Source of the DNA: Turnera subulata
Lineage: Eukaryota; Streptophyta; Magnoliopsida; Malpighiales; Passifloraceae
DNA: 64,000 nucleotides
NCBI GenBank assembly: GCA_028386065.3
Contig: JAKUCV010004398.1
Span: 44,566 to 108,565 of the forward strand
Reading direction: 5' to 3'
Shown here one piece after another: positions 11,401 through 22,889 of this stretch. The notes under the pieces were generated by a model. It saw only the letters and a list, made by a program, of their open reading frames with translations, made no database searches and was not told the DNA's origin. Both the position numbers and the translations under genes were made by a program. Positions within the stretch are counted from its first letter, which is position 1. Each line of letters begins with the position of its first letter.

Positions 11401-14400
11401 AATGACCATTCAATGATAAAAAATCATGCCTACCAATGAAGTAACATTCCTCAGAGTAACTCCTTTTTGTCTTCAAAACTTCATGTTTTAAGGACTCTGA
11501 CGCTTGTCTTAATTCCTAACAATAAGACCATCATGATTCTATTTGAGTGCTTTGGAGTCAAAGAAATTTAGAGCAACAATATGTTGATAAATAACAGACC
11601 TGTATAGCTTTATATTGTCGGTCTATAAAACTTTGATAGGTTTCCTCCTTCTTTTTCCATCTTTGTGATTTACTATCAGAAAAAGATTCAAGTTCTTTCA
11701 CCCTGTTCCGAGACTCTGTTAGAAAACACTCTAGTTCCTTTAACCTCTTCTCCAGTTCAACTTTAGTTTCCAAATGTTGCTCTTCCAATAACAAAGTATG
11801 CTCTTCTTGCATCTTTTTTGCCATTTGGAGTTCATGTCTCAAGGCAGAGTTTTCAAGCTCAGTAAGGTTTTTCTCTTCCTTTATCCTAAAGATATCATGC
11901 TTTTCTATTTTTTCCTTCTCCTCTATTTTAATCTTCTCACTCTGCAAGTACAAAGAAAAAATAAAAGTAAAAGATTAGGTACCTGCAAAGACAAAAAAAA
12001 AAAAACAGCCACCATTCAAGTTTAGCATCCATTGTTTCATAGCAATTGTGGAAGGTCAAAGCTTGGTTGATACTACTAGCATAACATATCCACTCTCACC
12101 CTTAATGGTATATGGACTTGGGACTGCAAATGGAAACTCCAAATACAAGTCCCAGGGAAAACCACTTTTCCTCTTTGAACAGATATTTAATTAAAATCCA
12201 AAATTGTATTACTAACATTGCATGCTCAGTATTTTCCAATTTGAAATCACGAAAAAGCATAGGGCATTGAACAGCCATTTAGCACTGCCCACAAACAGCA
12301 ACACAAGCATCAAAATGAAAAATGATGAACTCTCACCTTTATGTGTTGTAGCTGTGACAATAAAATCTATAAAAACAAAGGAACATATTAGAATCAATCA
12401 TGTGAAATGAACCTAGAATAACGGAAGCCAGAAAATTAAAATGTTAATCGAGCTACCTGCATCTCTTCCGTGGTCCCAGATGCAATGGTCTCAAGTACTC
12501 TTATTCTAGATTGCAACTTGCTCATGCGAACCTTATGAAGATTGTTTTGCTTCACGTACAAAATGATATGACCATCAGCAAGCATGAAGATATAGAAGAC
12601 GATAGAAAACATACAGAGGTGCAACATAGTTAGAAACAAAATAACCAATATTCCTCACCTCAATTAGATTATCTGCTTGAGTTGAAACTCGGTGTTCAAT
12701 AACATTCATGAGTTTGCTCAATATAGATGCCACCTTATTGGAAAGGCACATAAACAATAACAGTTAGACCAAAAACATAAAACAAAAATGCAATTACCAG
12801 TATTATAAAGTATGGTGCAAGATGATACATCAAGCCAGGCATGCACTCATGTAAATGTTTTTGCTATGTTCATTGTCATACATGATGTAAATTTGCATTT
12901 TTCCTTTCCGCAGTTTCATCTAGAATTCGATTCACCAAAGCAAATAATGCTCGAGTTGAGGCATTCTGCACGGAAAAATAACAAAATGTGTCATTGAGCA
13001 TTAAAATCAAGTGGTTCTGTAAAGATTCACACAAACACAATAAAAAGGAGTTCAACAGCTTACATCCAAACCGTTTGATTTCATCAGTTCCGTAAGAGTA
13101 AAATCTGAAAGACCAGCAAAGCAACTTTGCTTTAGTGGTAATACCTCAGGAAGCACAACATGAGATACATAAACAGAGCACGGAATTGTAAATTAGCAAG
13201 AAAGATAAAAGAGAGCTATAGTTTGTCAATTAAACATCCCCAGTTGAACGAAGGTAGGATATATGGTTCAATTACAATAATTTGACCTATCAGATTTATA
13301 CCATCCAAATCAATAAAGGTAAATTAGACCTGGTCTAGACACATTACGCTAGAATTGTTGTTTCATAACCATATGCTGGTCCTTGCTGTTCCTTTATGAC
13401 CCTACATCACAAGGACACAGATAAAGGAAAAAAGAAAACATGCAGCTTTTGCTCTAGCGTGACAAGAAAAGTCTTCATTTCATCTCCAACAATAATCAGG
13501 CTTACTGCAAGCAGATATAGTTACTTTATAGTAATTCCAATTATTATATTTACCCAGAAACTTGTCAGTGAAAACTTAAAACCTTCGTTCAAACTTCCTC
13601 CATGGTTGCAATACAAGTTTTCTACAACAAGTGTTTATATCCAATATAGTTTCTCCCACAACAGATTGGAACCAAACAAAACTACTTCCACTATACAAAA
13701 GTGTTTTTGTTCTATGAGTTTCCAGAATTTCAGCCCACAACACAGTCAAAACGCTTCGTTTTCACTCAGTCTGACTCCAAGCATAGCACAAACGCTTTTA
13801 AATGAAGAGAAATTCAAACACTTGGAATAACAACTTTATGCATATCACTTCTCTTTTAAGATATCTCATAAAAAACAAACAAAAGATCTTGAAAAGTCAA
13901 GTACACTTGTAGAATATTATCAAGTAGTCCTTGTCATGCTAAAAATTGCAGAGTAGCAATTCAAATAGAAAGAGCATATTCCTCTTTCAGATTACTTGAG
14001 AAAATAGTGAACAAACCTGCCCCAACAAATCCATGAGAAATATGTTGATGTTTCCCATCAACAGAGTTCCTTTGCCCCTCTACTCCATGTAGTAGAGAAT
14101 TTTCTTTATAAGTTGGTGCATCCCCTCGGAAACGACCACTTCCTTCAGAAAATTCAACCTCAGGTAGATTCCATCTCCTTCCTGAAGGATCGTACGTGCT
14201 CTCTTTGCCTATGTTGTGTTCAAAATGTGCTTTAAGTGTCACAAGGCACTGTAAAACAGGCACCATGTATCCCTGCAAAGAACCATACTTGAATCAAACA
14301 ACTTTGGAAGACACTCAGAGTTGAAGGCAATGGTATAGAAAATTTTTCACATATTTGCTTTCCCAGCTACAAAGTGTAAAAGGAAGTCACCTCGAGACCA

Positions 14401-15445
14401 TTTTTTTAGAATCGACCCAACAACAAATAATGTTTATTCTGTTCCTTACACCTAATCTGCCCACCTTGAGGTCACATTGGTTTAAACGATGTAATATGAT
14501 TTTCTTCATGGTTTAGTTTCACATTGAAAATATGCAAGAAAAAAAACACAATGAATGTCTAGAGAGTATCTTCTCCTTGAGTCAACTGCATTGGAATGTT
14601 CAGAAAATACATCTACATGAGAATGTAGGAAGAAAACATTCCCACCAATCTATCAACGACCGACTTATCTTCTTTGAATGAAGTAAAATACCCAAAATGA
14701 AAGGTGTTTTCACACATCATACAGACAAGTCCACAATTTCTTGAATTTGAATTTGAACGTTGTAAAAGGAAAATCTATCTACTCGCTCTGCTTGCAAGAC
14801 ATACTGTTCTAGTTGAAACAACAACTTCATACCTGCTCTATATCAGCAAGAACAAACCTAGGCAATCCCATCTCATCCATTGCTGCCAAAAACTTTTTCA
14901 CATTTTCTGGACCAGGCCTTGAAATGCCTCTCTGAAAGGAAAAAAGAAGACAAGGAATATCAAATGACGTCCAAAATCCATGTCATTAAAAAAAAATTTA
15001 AAAAAAAAACTCAAAAGCGAAATTACAACAAATATAGATGCAGAGGGTGCAAGCAATCCAACCATTTCAATCAAACCAGGGCTCAGCCTGTTTATGATGC
15101 TGCACAAAGCTGTGCCATCAATCAAGGCTCGTCTCAGATCCTCCTCCGATGCCTCCAAAGGCAAATTTAAATGAGGTACGATAGCATTGAGCCACTGAAC
15201 CAATGAGTGTATATTGCCTAATATCAAATCAAAGTCCCAACGTCAGACAAACCCAAAAAGACAATAACAAATCAGTAAGGAAAAAAGAAAAAATCAAATT
15301 GACCCATGATGAGTCTAAGTTGCAGAAGCAAGCAGTCTTTACCATCAATGGAGCTCTGATTTTCCTCAAAATCAGAATCGTCCGTTACAGTCGCGCTGCC
15401 ATTGATGCCATTAGTAACGGCATTCATTTCCAGCTGAGGGTCCAT
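8446..15445 (-). CDS. KIN14: Kinesin-14 motor protein with calponin-homology domain
   Basis: Minus-end-directed microtubule motor of the plant kinesin-14 group with an N-terminal CH domain. Proposed coding exons, 5' to 3': 15445-15343, 15217-15063 (donor uncertain; an alternative 33 nt longer keeps frame), 14931-14833, 14272-14017, 13104-13064, 12965-12882, 12733-12659, 12549-12457, 12366-12337, 11941-11600, 11515-11434, 11288-11193, 11086-10907, 10747-10641, 10550-10372, 10233-10069, 9986-9733, 9612-9449, 9102-8446. Phases agree throughout and give about 1,053 residues. CH domain spans about residues 36-150, coiled coil about 250-480, motor about 485-820 with P-loop GQTGSGKT (10650-10673), NERSSRSH and DLAGSER, then a serine-rich tail. 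The neck-motor junction leading into [11 protein letters not shown] is typical of kinesin-14. Intron 15 is a U12-type AT-AC intron. The stop overlaps a possible donor (AA|GTGAGT), so a short extra 3' exon is possible. The first ATG is preceded by an apparent 5'-UTR intron (donor near 15873). Confidence 0.93.
10234..10371 (-). other. U12-type AT-AC intron in the kinesin gene
   Basis: On the minus strand the exon ends ...CAAAAAAG and the intron starts ATATCCTTC, against the U12 consensus RTATCCTTT. It ends TTTGACTTGCACAC, with a branch-site-like TCCTTTGAC whose A lies about 9 nt before the AC 3' splice site. Joining AG to ACTTGGG keeps the reading frame through the motor domain (GSQK-R-LGIWN). 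No GT donor and AG acceptor near these borders gives the same frame. The intron is 138 nt long. Confidence 0.85.
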
Positions 15446-17412
15446 TTCTTCAGATAATGAATAGATCCTTCCTCCGGTTTTAATTATAGAAACTAATTCC
15501 AACAGATGACAAACAACAGCAAAGTTAAAACCTTTTCAACAATTTTTTTTTTTAAAAACAATAAACAATTATTAAAAATATCACATTTCCCATAATTCCC
15601 GTAATTTGACATCAACCCAACGAGAGGGAAAACAAAAGGACAAAGGAACGCTTTTTAATCATAAACAAAATCCAAATGCGCTAATATAACCGAACAAACT
15701 CGAAATTAAACCCTAAAAGATTCAAACTTTATAATGCGAAGCAGGAAAATAATAAATGTACACACAGGCAAAAAGCAAAAGAAAAAAAACACCCCGTAGC
15801 CGGATCCGACAGAAAACCCTAAGCTACGGTGTTAAAGGGCGAAATGCGGGTGAAGAACTGGAAATGCGTAAGACCTGAAAGATCATGACCACCGGAGGAA
15901 GCCGCGAAGAGGAAGAGCAGGACCAGCAGCAACAAATGCAGGGGTTGCGAGATCGAAATCCCGGAGGAAAAGACGAAGAAACGAGAGATCGATTGCCGTT
16001 TCGAGGAGGAAGGAAATGCAAATTTAATTTGTTCTGCTTTTTTGGGTTTTCCTTTTTTGGGTTCTCTTCTCTCTGTTTCTTCGAAATGGAAGTTTTAAGG
16101 CCTTTTGTTTCCCTTTCTTTCCTTTTTTTCCTGTAATGGAGAGAAAAGGGAGGAAAAAGAAAGGGAAAACGGAGGTGTATTTTGGGGTTTGTCATCTATA
16201 TATTTGAAAAAAATTAAAGATTTTTTCTTTGTCTGAAAAACCAAAAAGAAAAAAAAAAACAAGGGAAGGGGAGGGTGAGGTGGGCCCGATCCCCACTAAT
16301 TTTGGAGTGGAGTTCCCGCCTTGTAGCTTTTGTCTGTTAATAATTTGTTGGACTTTTTTTTGGTTTTTTGTTTTTGAGGTTTTGAATTTGATGTAACAGT
16401 AACGGACGGGAGAGAGAGAGAGAGAGGGACTAATCAAGTGTTGTCGCTTTCCTGTAAAAAGCAGGGCAGGGAGAGGAGGAGACCGTCCAATTCTGTAATG
16501 TTATTATTATGCGTCATCTCTTAAAAGCAAACAAATGGCCTTTACTCTCTCTAATCTAATCTAATCTGTCCAAATTTTGTGATGCTGCTTACGAATATCT
16601 TTTGTGGCTTACGAAATTTTTTCTTAAATGCTGACGGGCCTTACATACTATTACTACCACTGATGATAATGATATGGCTTCCCAAATTCTTTTTATTCCA
16701 CACTACTAGTATTCATTTAAAATACTTTTTGTTTGTTTTTCGGATAATCCACCTTTAGGTACATTAATAACAGATCCATACTAATTTGGATGTGAGGCAT
16801 AACATGATATATATGCTGTTATTGTATCTTAAATAAACTTATGGGATAAATTTAAGTCATTTATTATCTCCTTAAGATGTGGTTCTCTTTAATTTTTTAC
16901 AAGTATGCATTGTTTGTACAAGATTCATATTGTTTAGTCTTTGAAAAAAATATGTAATTCAAATGCTTAGGTTAAAAACCCAAATTTTAAACTTTGGAGA
17001 CAAATTTTTTAAAAATCTCCTACGAAAATTATCATTCTACTTCTTTTGTCTCTTCTTTATTTCTATATCTTCTTTACAATCTCATCATTATAAAATCGTA
17101 TATCTTCTTTACAATCTCATCATTATAAAAAGTAATTCTTTAACTGTCAAAACCAACGCCAGTGTGGCAATATAATAAACACCTAACTAGAGATGTAAAT
17201 AGGCTGGACTCGAACTTAAAGAAAACTTAAATTTGAGCTCAAATTTGATAAAGTTTAGAATTTATAACTATTTTTTTGAACTGCTAAAGACATAATTCCA
17301 TTAAGAGAGCATATCTGCCAGAATTACACAGCAACTGGACACCAAAGAAGTTGTGAAGCAACTGGACAAAACCCAAACCAATACTTAAACATTTCCTTGC
17401 AGATTTAGCCAC
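15446..17412. promoter_or_regulatory. 5' leader and upstream region of the kinesin gene
   Basis: 15446-16130 appears to hold the 5' UTR on the minus strand, with a likely leader intron (donor CAG|GTCTTACG near 15873) and pyrimidine-rich leader sequence typical of plants. 16400-16430 has a short GA microsatellite. From 16500 to 17412 the DNA is AT-rich and without coding signal. A T-run at about 17270-17277 (A-run on the minus strand) and the adjacent 17285-17412 segment may be a LINE 3' fragment interrupted by the next insertion. Confidence 0.5.
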
Positions 17413-17417
17413 TGTAC

Positions 17418-20223
17418 TGAAGCGCCCCGACCCGTACTTACCGTAACACAGTAAACACGTGCCGAAACTATTCATTATGATAGAACAGACAGTACAACGT
17501 GCAAATATTATACAATAACAACTAGCAATACATCTGTCACCCACACTCGGGGACCATTATTCAAACCCAACACAGTGCTCTCAGCAGCAGCAGATAGTAT
17601 CAGTAATATACATAACATAGGAATTCAGCAATACAAGCAATAGAATAGCAGCGGAAGACTTATGCACATGCAACGGTGGTATGGATCCGGAGTCAGGTGG
17701 AGAAGAAGAACAGCAGCCAACGAACATCGTACCTGAACTACGGAAACAACTTAACCTACGGGATGAAACCCCGCAGGCGAGGGGTGAGTCCGAAGTGCTC
17801 ACCGACCAAGGATAAACAGTGATATGCAAGCAACCGTAATACTTAAAAGCAAACACAGGTAAGCAACAACATATCAACAACTGAAACAAGGCCAAAAGAA
17901 TGCTTAATTATTATTACCAATTTTATCTTCCGGGCCCCGTCACTGGACAAGCTAGGGTCGTACCTGGTAATCAATTAATTCCGGATGCTAGGTCAACAAC
18001 CAATCCTCATATCAAAACAACCGGTTATTCGGCATATCCGAGCCACAGCGGATATTCGGCATATCCGAGCCACCGCGGATATTCGGCATATCCGAGCCAC
18101 TGGGTATTCGGTATACCCCAACCTCAGGCGACGTCATGCCAACCAGATATTCGGCATATCTGAGCCTCTGCGGATATTCGGCATATCCGAGCCACCGCGG
18201 ATATTCGGCATATCCGAGCCACTGGGTATTTGGTATACCCTAACCACAGGCATGACGGGCCAACCAAACCAAAAACCGACCATAGCATCTCAAAATTAAT
18301 TTTCAGACCATCGGGTCGTACCACTACTTTCCACATGACATTAATATCAACATCTCAAATCAATTCCAATTCCAATTTCATGTCCCAATTCCTTTCTCAC
18401 AATTACCACAGTCAATAGTTCAACATCAATCTCAGCATAATATCCACATAGTCAATATCACGGTTCAAGCAACAATAATATCCACAACAGTCAACCAGCA
18501 AACATTCAACAATTCAGCAGTTCAATCGAACAACAAACACACAAAGTATTACAGGCAACATAACAAGGGTTATCCATCCTCACCTTAGCCGATATCAACT
18601 ATGAAATTGCTCAGCAAGTTCCAAGTCCGGTTCCTCAGCAAATTGCTCGTTATCAACTCCTATATCAATCAAATAATATGCACATATAAGATGGTATGCA
18701 AATGTTATTCTAATACTGTATACCGTAAATTAAACATAACTCGGCTCGGTTACTTCCCTCGGATTAATTTTCCATTATTATCATCATTCACCATTTATTT
18801 CAAGGTGTCGAAATACCCTTCTATACTTATTCCTATACCCGGGTACTATTCCGGTATTTTACTACCTTGATAATACCCTTTCCAAAATTATTTCTTAAGT
18901 ATGTACTTTCCAAAATATTACTTCTACAAATTATTATTCACCATATATAGGCTCCCAAAATTATTTTCCATATGCCATATATTTTCCAAAATTATATCTC
19001 CCTATTAATTTCACAATTATATTTCCCTTCTATTTAATTCCAATTTCCAGATTTTATTCTCTTTCTCTTTTTCTTTTTTTTTTAAATTCTGGACTGGGCC
19101 CAAACAGTATCAGCCCAGACCAAGCATAGTGCCCAACCCAGGCCATAAAATGGAGCCCAGGTCAAGCCCACGCGTCGGCCCGGTCTGTACTTAGCCCAGC
19201 TCCAACAAGCCCAGCCCGTCATAGCTTCCACAGCCCGCGACCCACCTAACTACTCGGGTCAGACCCGACCCGTGTCCACGACCCGGTCACACACACGGGT
19301 ATTCACCACATCGTCTGCTCACCTCGGCTGCAGGTGTTGGCGGCGCGACGAACGGCGACACAGCCGGCGGGACGACGCGGCGTGATGGGAACCGGCAGGC
19401 GACGAGGCGGGAGCGGTGCGCGACGGGGAAGGCGACTGGAAGGAGGCCGGCGGAGGTGGCACGACTCCTCGTCGGGTCTCGCGATGCAGGCGGCGTCGTC
19501 GGCTCCTCGGGTTAGCGGCGGTGCAGCGAAGGCAAGAGAAGGAAGGAGAAGAAGAGGCGGTTGATGGCGGCAGCGAGGTGGCTCACGGCGGCGGTGAAGG
19601 AGGAGAAGAAGATGGTGATGACGTGGCGTGTGTGGGTGCTGCGTGTGTTGTTGTTTGTGTTGTTTCTTTTCTTTTTTTTTTCCTTTTTCTTTCTTCTCTT
19701 TTTTTTCTTTTCTGGTTAAGATTTGTAATAGTAGTTTTTGTAAATTTGAAGGTGAGTTGCAGAAGGTGATGATAGCGTTGATGGGTGTATAGGCATGTAG
19801 AGGAAAAATAATTTTATAGGCTGAAGAGAACAACTGGTTAATCACAGGTATAACAGATTATTCACAGGCTGAATAGGGAAAAGGCGGCTGAATAATTGAA
19901 CTTCAATTATGCAGTTACTATGCTGCATGTGAAGTGTGGCCCACCTGGACCAGAAAATATCCGGTATACCCGCTTGTCTTATTTCTGGTCCGATAATTCG
20001 AGAATAACCCGGCTTTTTCCGAAGATTCCCGGACCCGGAAAAATCCCAACTTCGGTCCGTAAAATCCGCAGAAAATTCCCGAACGTGGGGCCATGCTCGT
20101 TTTCGGAATCCAACATTCAATTTACCATAATTTAATTACCCAAGATTAAAAATCAATGGTAAATTACTGTACATTAACTTAAACAGTCCCGGTAAAAATG
20201 AAATTTTTACCCGGGCTGTTACA
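17418..20223. mobile_element. Solo LTR-like insertion, 2.8 kb, with 5-bp target duplication
   Basis: The segment starts TGAAGCGCCCCGACCC and ends CCCGGGCTGTTACA, giving TG...CA ends, and is flanked on both sides by TGTAC (17413-17417 and 20224-20228). Inside there is no gag or pol coding sequence. It holds a hairpin-forming minisatellite (18023-18240), a GC-rich block (19080-19620) and scattered polypurine/polypyrimidine runs. A long LTR left after recombination between two LTRs fits best; a non-autonomous element without coding sequence is the alternative. The long LTR suggests a Ty3-type parent, but no internal sequence is available to prove it. Confidence 0.82.
18023..18240. repeat. 27-bp minisatellite with hairpin potential
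   Basis: Units close to GGATATTCGGCATATCCGAG plus CCACNGC repeat about five to six times. They are arranged as two blocks, each ended by a GGTATTYGGTATACCC-type unit, so there is a higher-order duplication of roughly 115 bp. Each unit has GGATAT and ATATCC around a 5-nt loop, so the array can form a row of short hairpins. Confidence 0.9.
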
Positions 20224-20228
20224 TGTAC

Positions 20229-20771
20229 CGTTGGTAAAATTGTACTCACATTATCTATAATAATTCAATAGACCAACCAGTAATAATTTTCTAACAAATT
20301 GGCTGACATCGGAGCCATGATCACAAATTCATTATATATATCAAATATCATTCAAAAATATAAGATAATACAATATAAAAAGAAACTCAGTACAGTTCTC
20401 AAGGGGAAAAAAAAAATGTAATTTTGCTCGGTCGAAGCTGAAATCAAATAATTTTTTTTTGGTGAAGTAAAACCGTTATGCCAATGAAACAGAAACTTTT
20501 TTTTTTTATTATTAGTAGCAGAAACTTAAAACTAGCCTACGCTGGGCAATACCCATACAATCCAAACGTAAACAACTCGGAAATCAATTAATGTCAATCA
20601 ACTGTAACAAATAAGTCGCAACTATTAAAGAAGTTAACATAAAAACATCAACAAACAAAAGAAGTCAGTCATCAACGACTGATCCCAAACCCAAAATATT
20701 CCAAAAAGATCAACCACTTGACATTGCTAGTCTGCAGCAACTTGACGATGCAAGCACACCATGTCCCTTAA
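20229..20771. other. Intergenic stretch, no gene seen
   Basis: AT-rich sequence with A and T homopolymers. The part close to 20771 is probably the 3' UTR of the small ORF on the minus strand. Confidence 0.5.
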
Positions 20772-21029
20772 TTAATTAGCTTCATACCCTTCAACAATTT
20801 CATCCATACTTTCAATGGATTCTCCAACGTCCATCGACCCGGCTGGAATCTGATGCGTCTCTTCCTCATCTTCCCCGTCTTCATCATCCTCGTTGTTTAG
20901 TGAAAGTGCACCAGACAACATCAGGTCACAGACTTTGATTATCTGCACAATCCTGTCCCTGGTATCATCATCATCAAGCTTGGTTGAACACAGAAAGTCG
21001 AGAAGACTAACGATTACTGCGGCTGACAT
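20772..21029 (-). CDS. Small acidic protein, function unknown
   Basis: An 85-residue ORF starting with ATG in a favourable context and ending TAA or similar before an AT-rich tail. The N-terminal half (MSAAVIVSLLDFLCSTKLDD...IVQIIKVCDLML) looks like one or two amphipathic helices; the second half is very acidic (EDDEDGEDEEE). No known domain is recognised. A TATATATATATAT tract lies at 21110-21123, about 80-95 bp upstream of the ATG, and could serve as a TATA region. It lies head to head with the WDR7-like gene. It could be a real small gene or the last exon of a decayed one. Confidence 0.45.
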   Translation of the reverse strand: MSAAVIVSLLDFLCSTKLDDDDTRDRIVQIIKVCDLMLSGALSLNNEDDEDGEDEEETHQIPAGSMDVGESIESMDEIVEGYEAN

Positions 21030-22889
21030 GTTTTGCTAGTTACAAAAAAAAAAAAGAATATGTTGATTATGGGTGATAATGGAATTCTAAGATACAACCC
21101 AGCGTAGCATATATATATATATATTTCTATGGCGGCTACGTACTAAATATATGTTTTTTTGCTATCCTATCCTACCAAGGTAAGGACTGGTTTTCCACTC
21201 CAATTCCAATACGGATTTGAAATAAAAATAACTAGCGAAATCAATAAACGGAGAATATTTCTGTTAACTAAATATTAAAAGCCGCCATTGTTTGTTATTA
21301 TTCTAGATTTTCTAAATCTTTTAATTAAGATATATGGTCTAGCAAGATTTAAAATAAAAAGCGAGAATTCTCATATTAATATTTTTAAAAAATTTTATGT
21401 GAAACTGGTGAAGTAAGGACATCATGGGCCCTGCCCGGTTCTTTGTGTTGGTAGTAACATCCCAAGCCCAGGCTGTTTTTATTATAGTAAAGCCCATAAG
21501 AGAACTTTCCAAGCCCACCCCGTTTCTCTACCAGCTAACCTGTTCGTCCCCGATCAGTCTCCCTCGGCGAACGCACAAATTCAAAAGGGAAGCCAGCCAG
21601 GGAGTTTACCATCAACCACCGCATCACCACCACGACAGCTCGCCGGAGCTCTTATTGACACCACCGCTGCTTCCCCTTCACTCTTCCGGCGTCGTGCAGC
21701 TCCGCCACCAGGGCCCGCCGAGTGCGACCAGCAGGTCAGTCCTCCCGGAAACCGCCAAAATTCGCGGAGATGCTAGTAACAGTAACGATACTTGTCAGTG
21801 AATTAAGATTATGCCTATTGTTGCCTATAGTTAGTGGTCAAAGTCTAGGTTCTGTTGTTTTCTACTAGTGGAAACTAACCATGGTTATAGTCTTGTATGA
21901 ATTTTTCATGTGCACATATACAGATTTTTTCAGGAATTGGCTTTGGTAACTTGGAATGTGAATGTGTTGCTTGTATTTGGTATTCTTAAACTCATTGAAA
22001 TGTGGATCGGCATTTTTGGTCGAAATATCATGTAGGATCTTCTTTTTTTTTTTTTGGTTTCCTTGAAGTGTTAACACATTTTAATGAAGTGTACTTGTGA
22101 GAAGCACTTACGCAGTTACCTGGAGTTACCTGTCTATCTATAGGATCTACAGTTTCCTAACACTGCTCGGAAGTAGAGTTTTGGAATAGTTTTTCTGGTT
22201 TCTACACTCTTGAGTTGGATAGTTTGTATGTGTTGTGTACTCCATAGTTTTTGGTTGAGCTTTTGTGAAGTTTCTTAAAGGTGACGCTAGAAAAGGTGAA
22301 AAATGATGGAAAAGAGAAAGAAAAAAGATTTTTTTTGGGGTAAAACAATGAGATAAAATATGAGATTCACTGCGCAAGTATTCTATTATTTACCTTTCTT
22401 TTTATATCTTGGAAAAAGTTTGATAGGATTGGATTTCTTGTTGATGATAGATTAACTTTGATACATGGAAATTTTGTTATTTACAGATTTAAATTCTAGT
22501 GGAGTTCCATAAAAGAAAAAGAAAGAAGAGGCGGCAGAAAACAGACTGTTGTTGAAAAAGTAAGTAACATAGGTAAGGTTAATTAGCCTGTTTTCTTTTT
22601 ATATCTATCACTCTCTTGCTCCTTTTTTCTCGTTTAATTGATGGGCTTTTGAAACTGATGACAAGAAATGTTGGATGCTCTGTGAAGCATGCTTCTGCCA
22701 TTCTGAACTTGAATGAGATTGTAATGCCTGTATATATATGCAAATGCATGTGCATATTTTTTTGTGTTTTACTCTGTGGCCTTTATCCCTTGCATGTAAT
22801 GAACAAACTTCCCTCTTCCCTAAACTTGGTCAATTCTTATTGTTTTGCTCACAGGCTCACAGATGCATGTTTGCTAAACAGACCAGGCC
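21030..22889 (+). promoter_or_regulatory. Shared upstream region and 5' leader of the WDR7-like gene
   Basis: The TA tract at 21110-21123 faces the small acidic ORF. From about 21480 the sequence becomes C-rich, like a transcribed 5' leader on the plus strand, and a plausible donor (CAG|GTCAGT) lies near 21734, suggesting a leader intron of about 1 kb before the coding start at 22890. No long conserved ORF is present. Confidence 0.45.

Noticed and set aside
15273..15502. Upstream in-frame start for the kinesin at 15502
   Set aside because: The codon there is TTG, not ATG; the first in-frame ATG is at 15445.
18023..18240. CRISPR-like array
   Set aside because: The unit is a plain tandem repeat without unique spacers, in plant nuclear DNA, inside an LTR.
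19303..19845. 180-codon minus-strand ORF rich in H, P and R
   Set aside because: Lies in the GC-rich and polypyrimidine part of the solo LTR-like element; composition is simple and no domain is visible.
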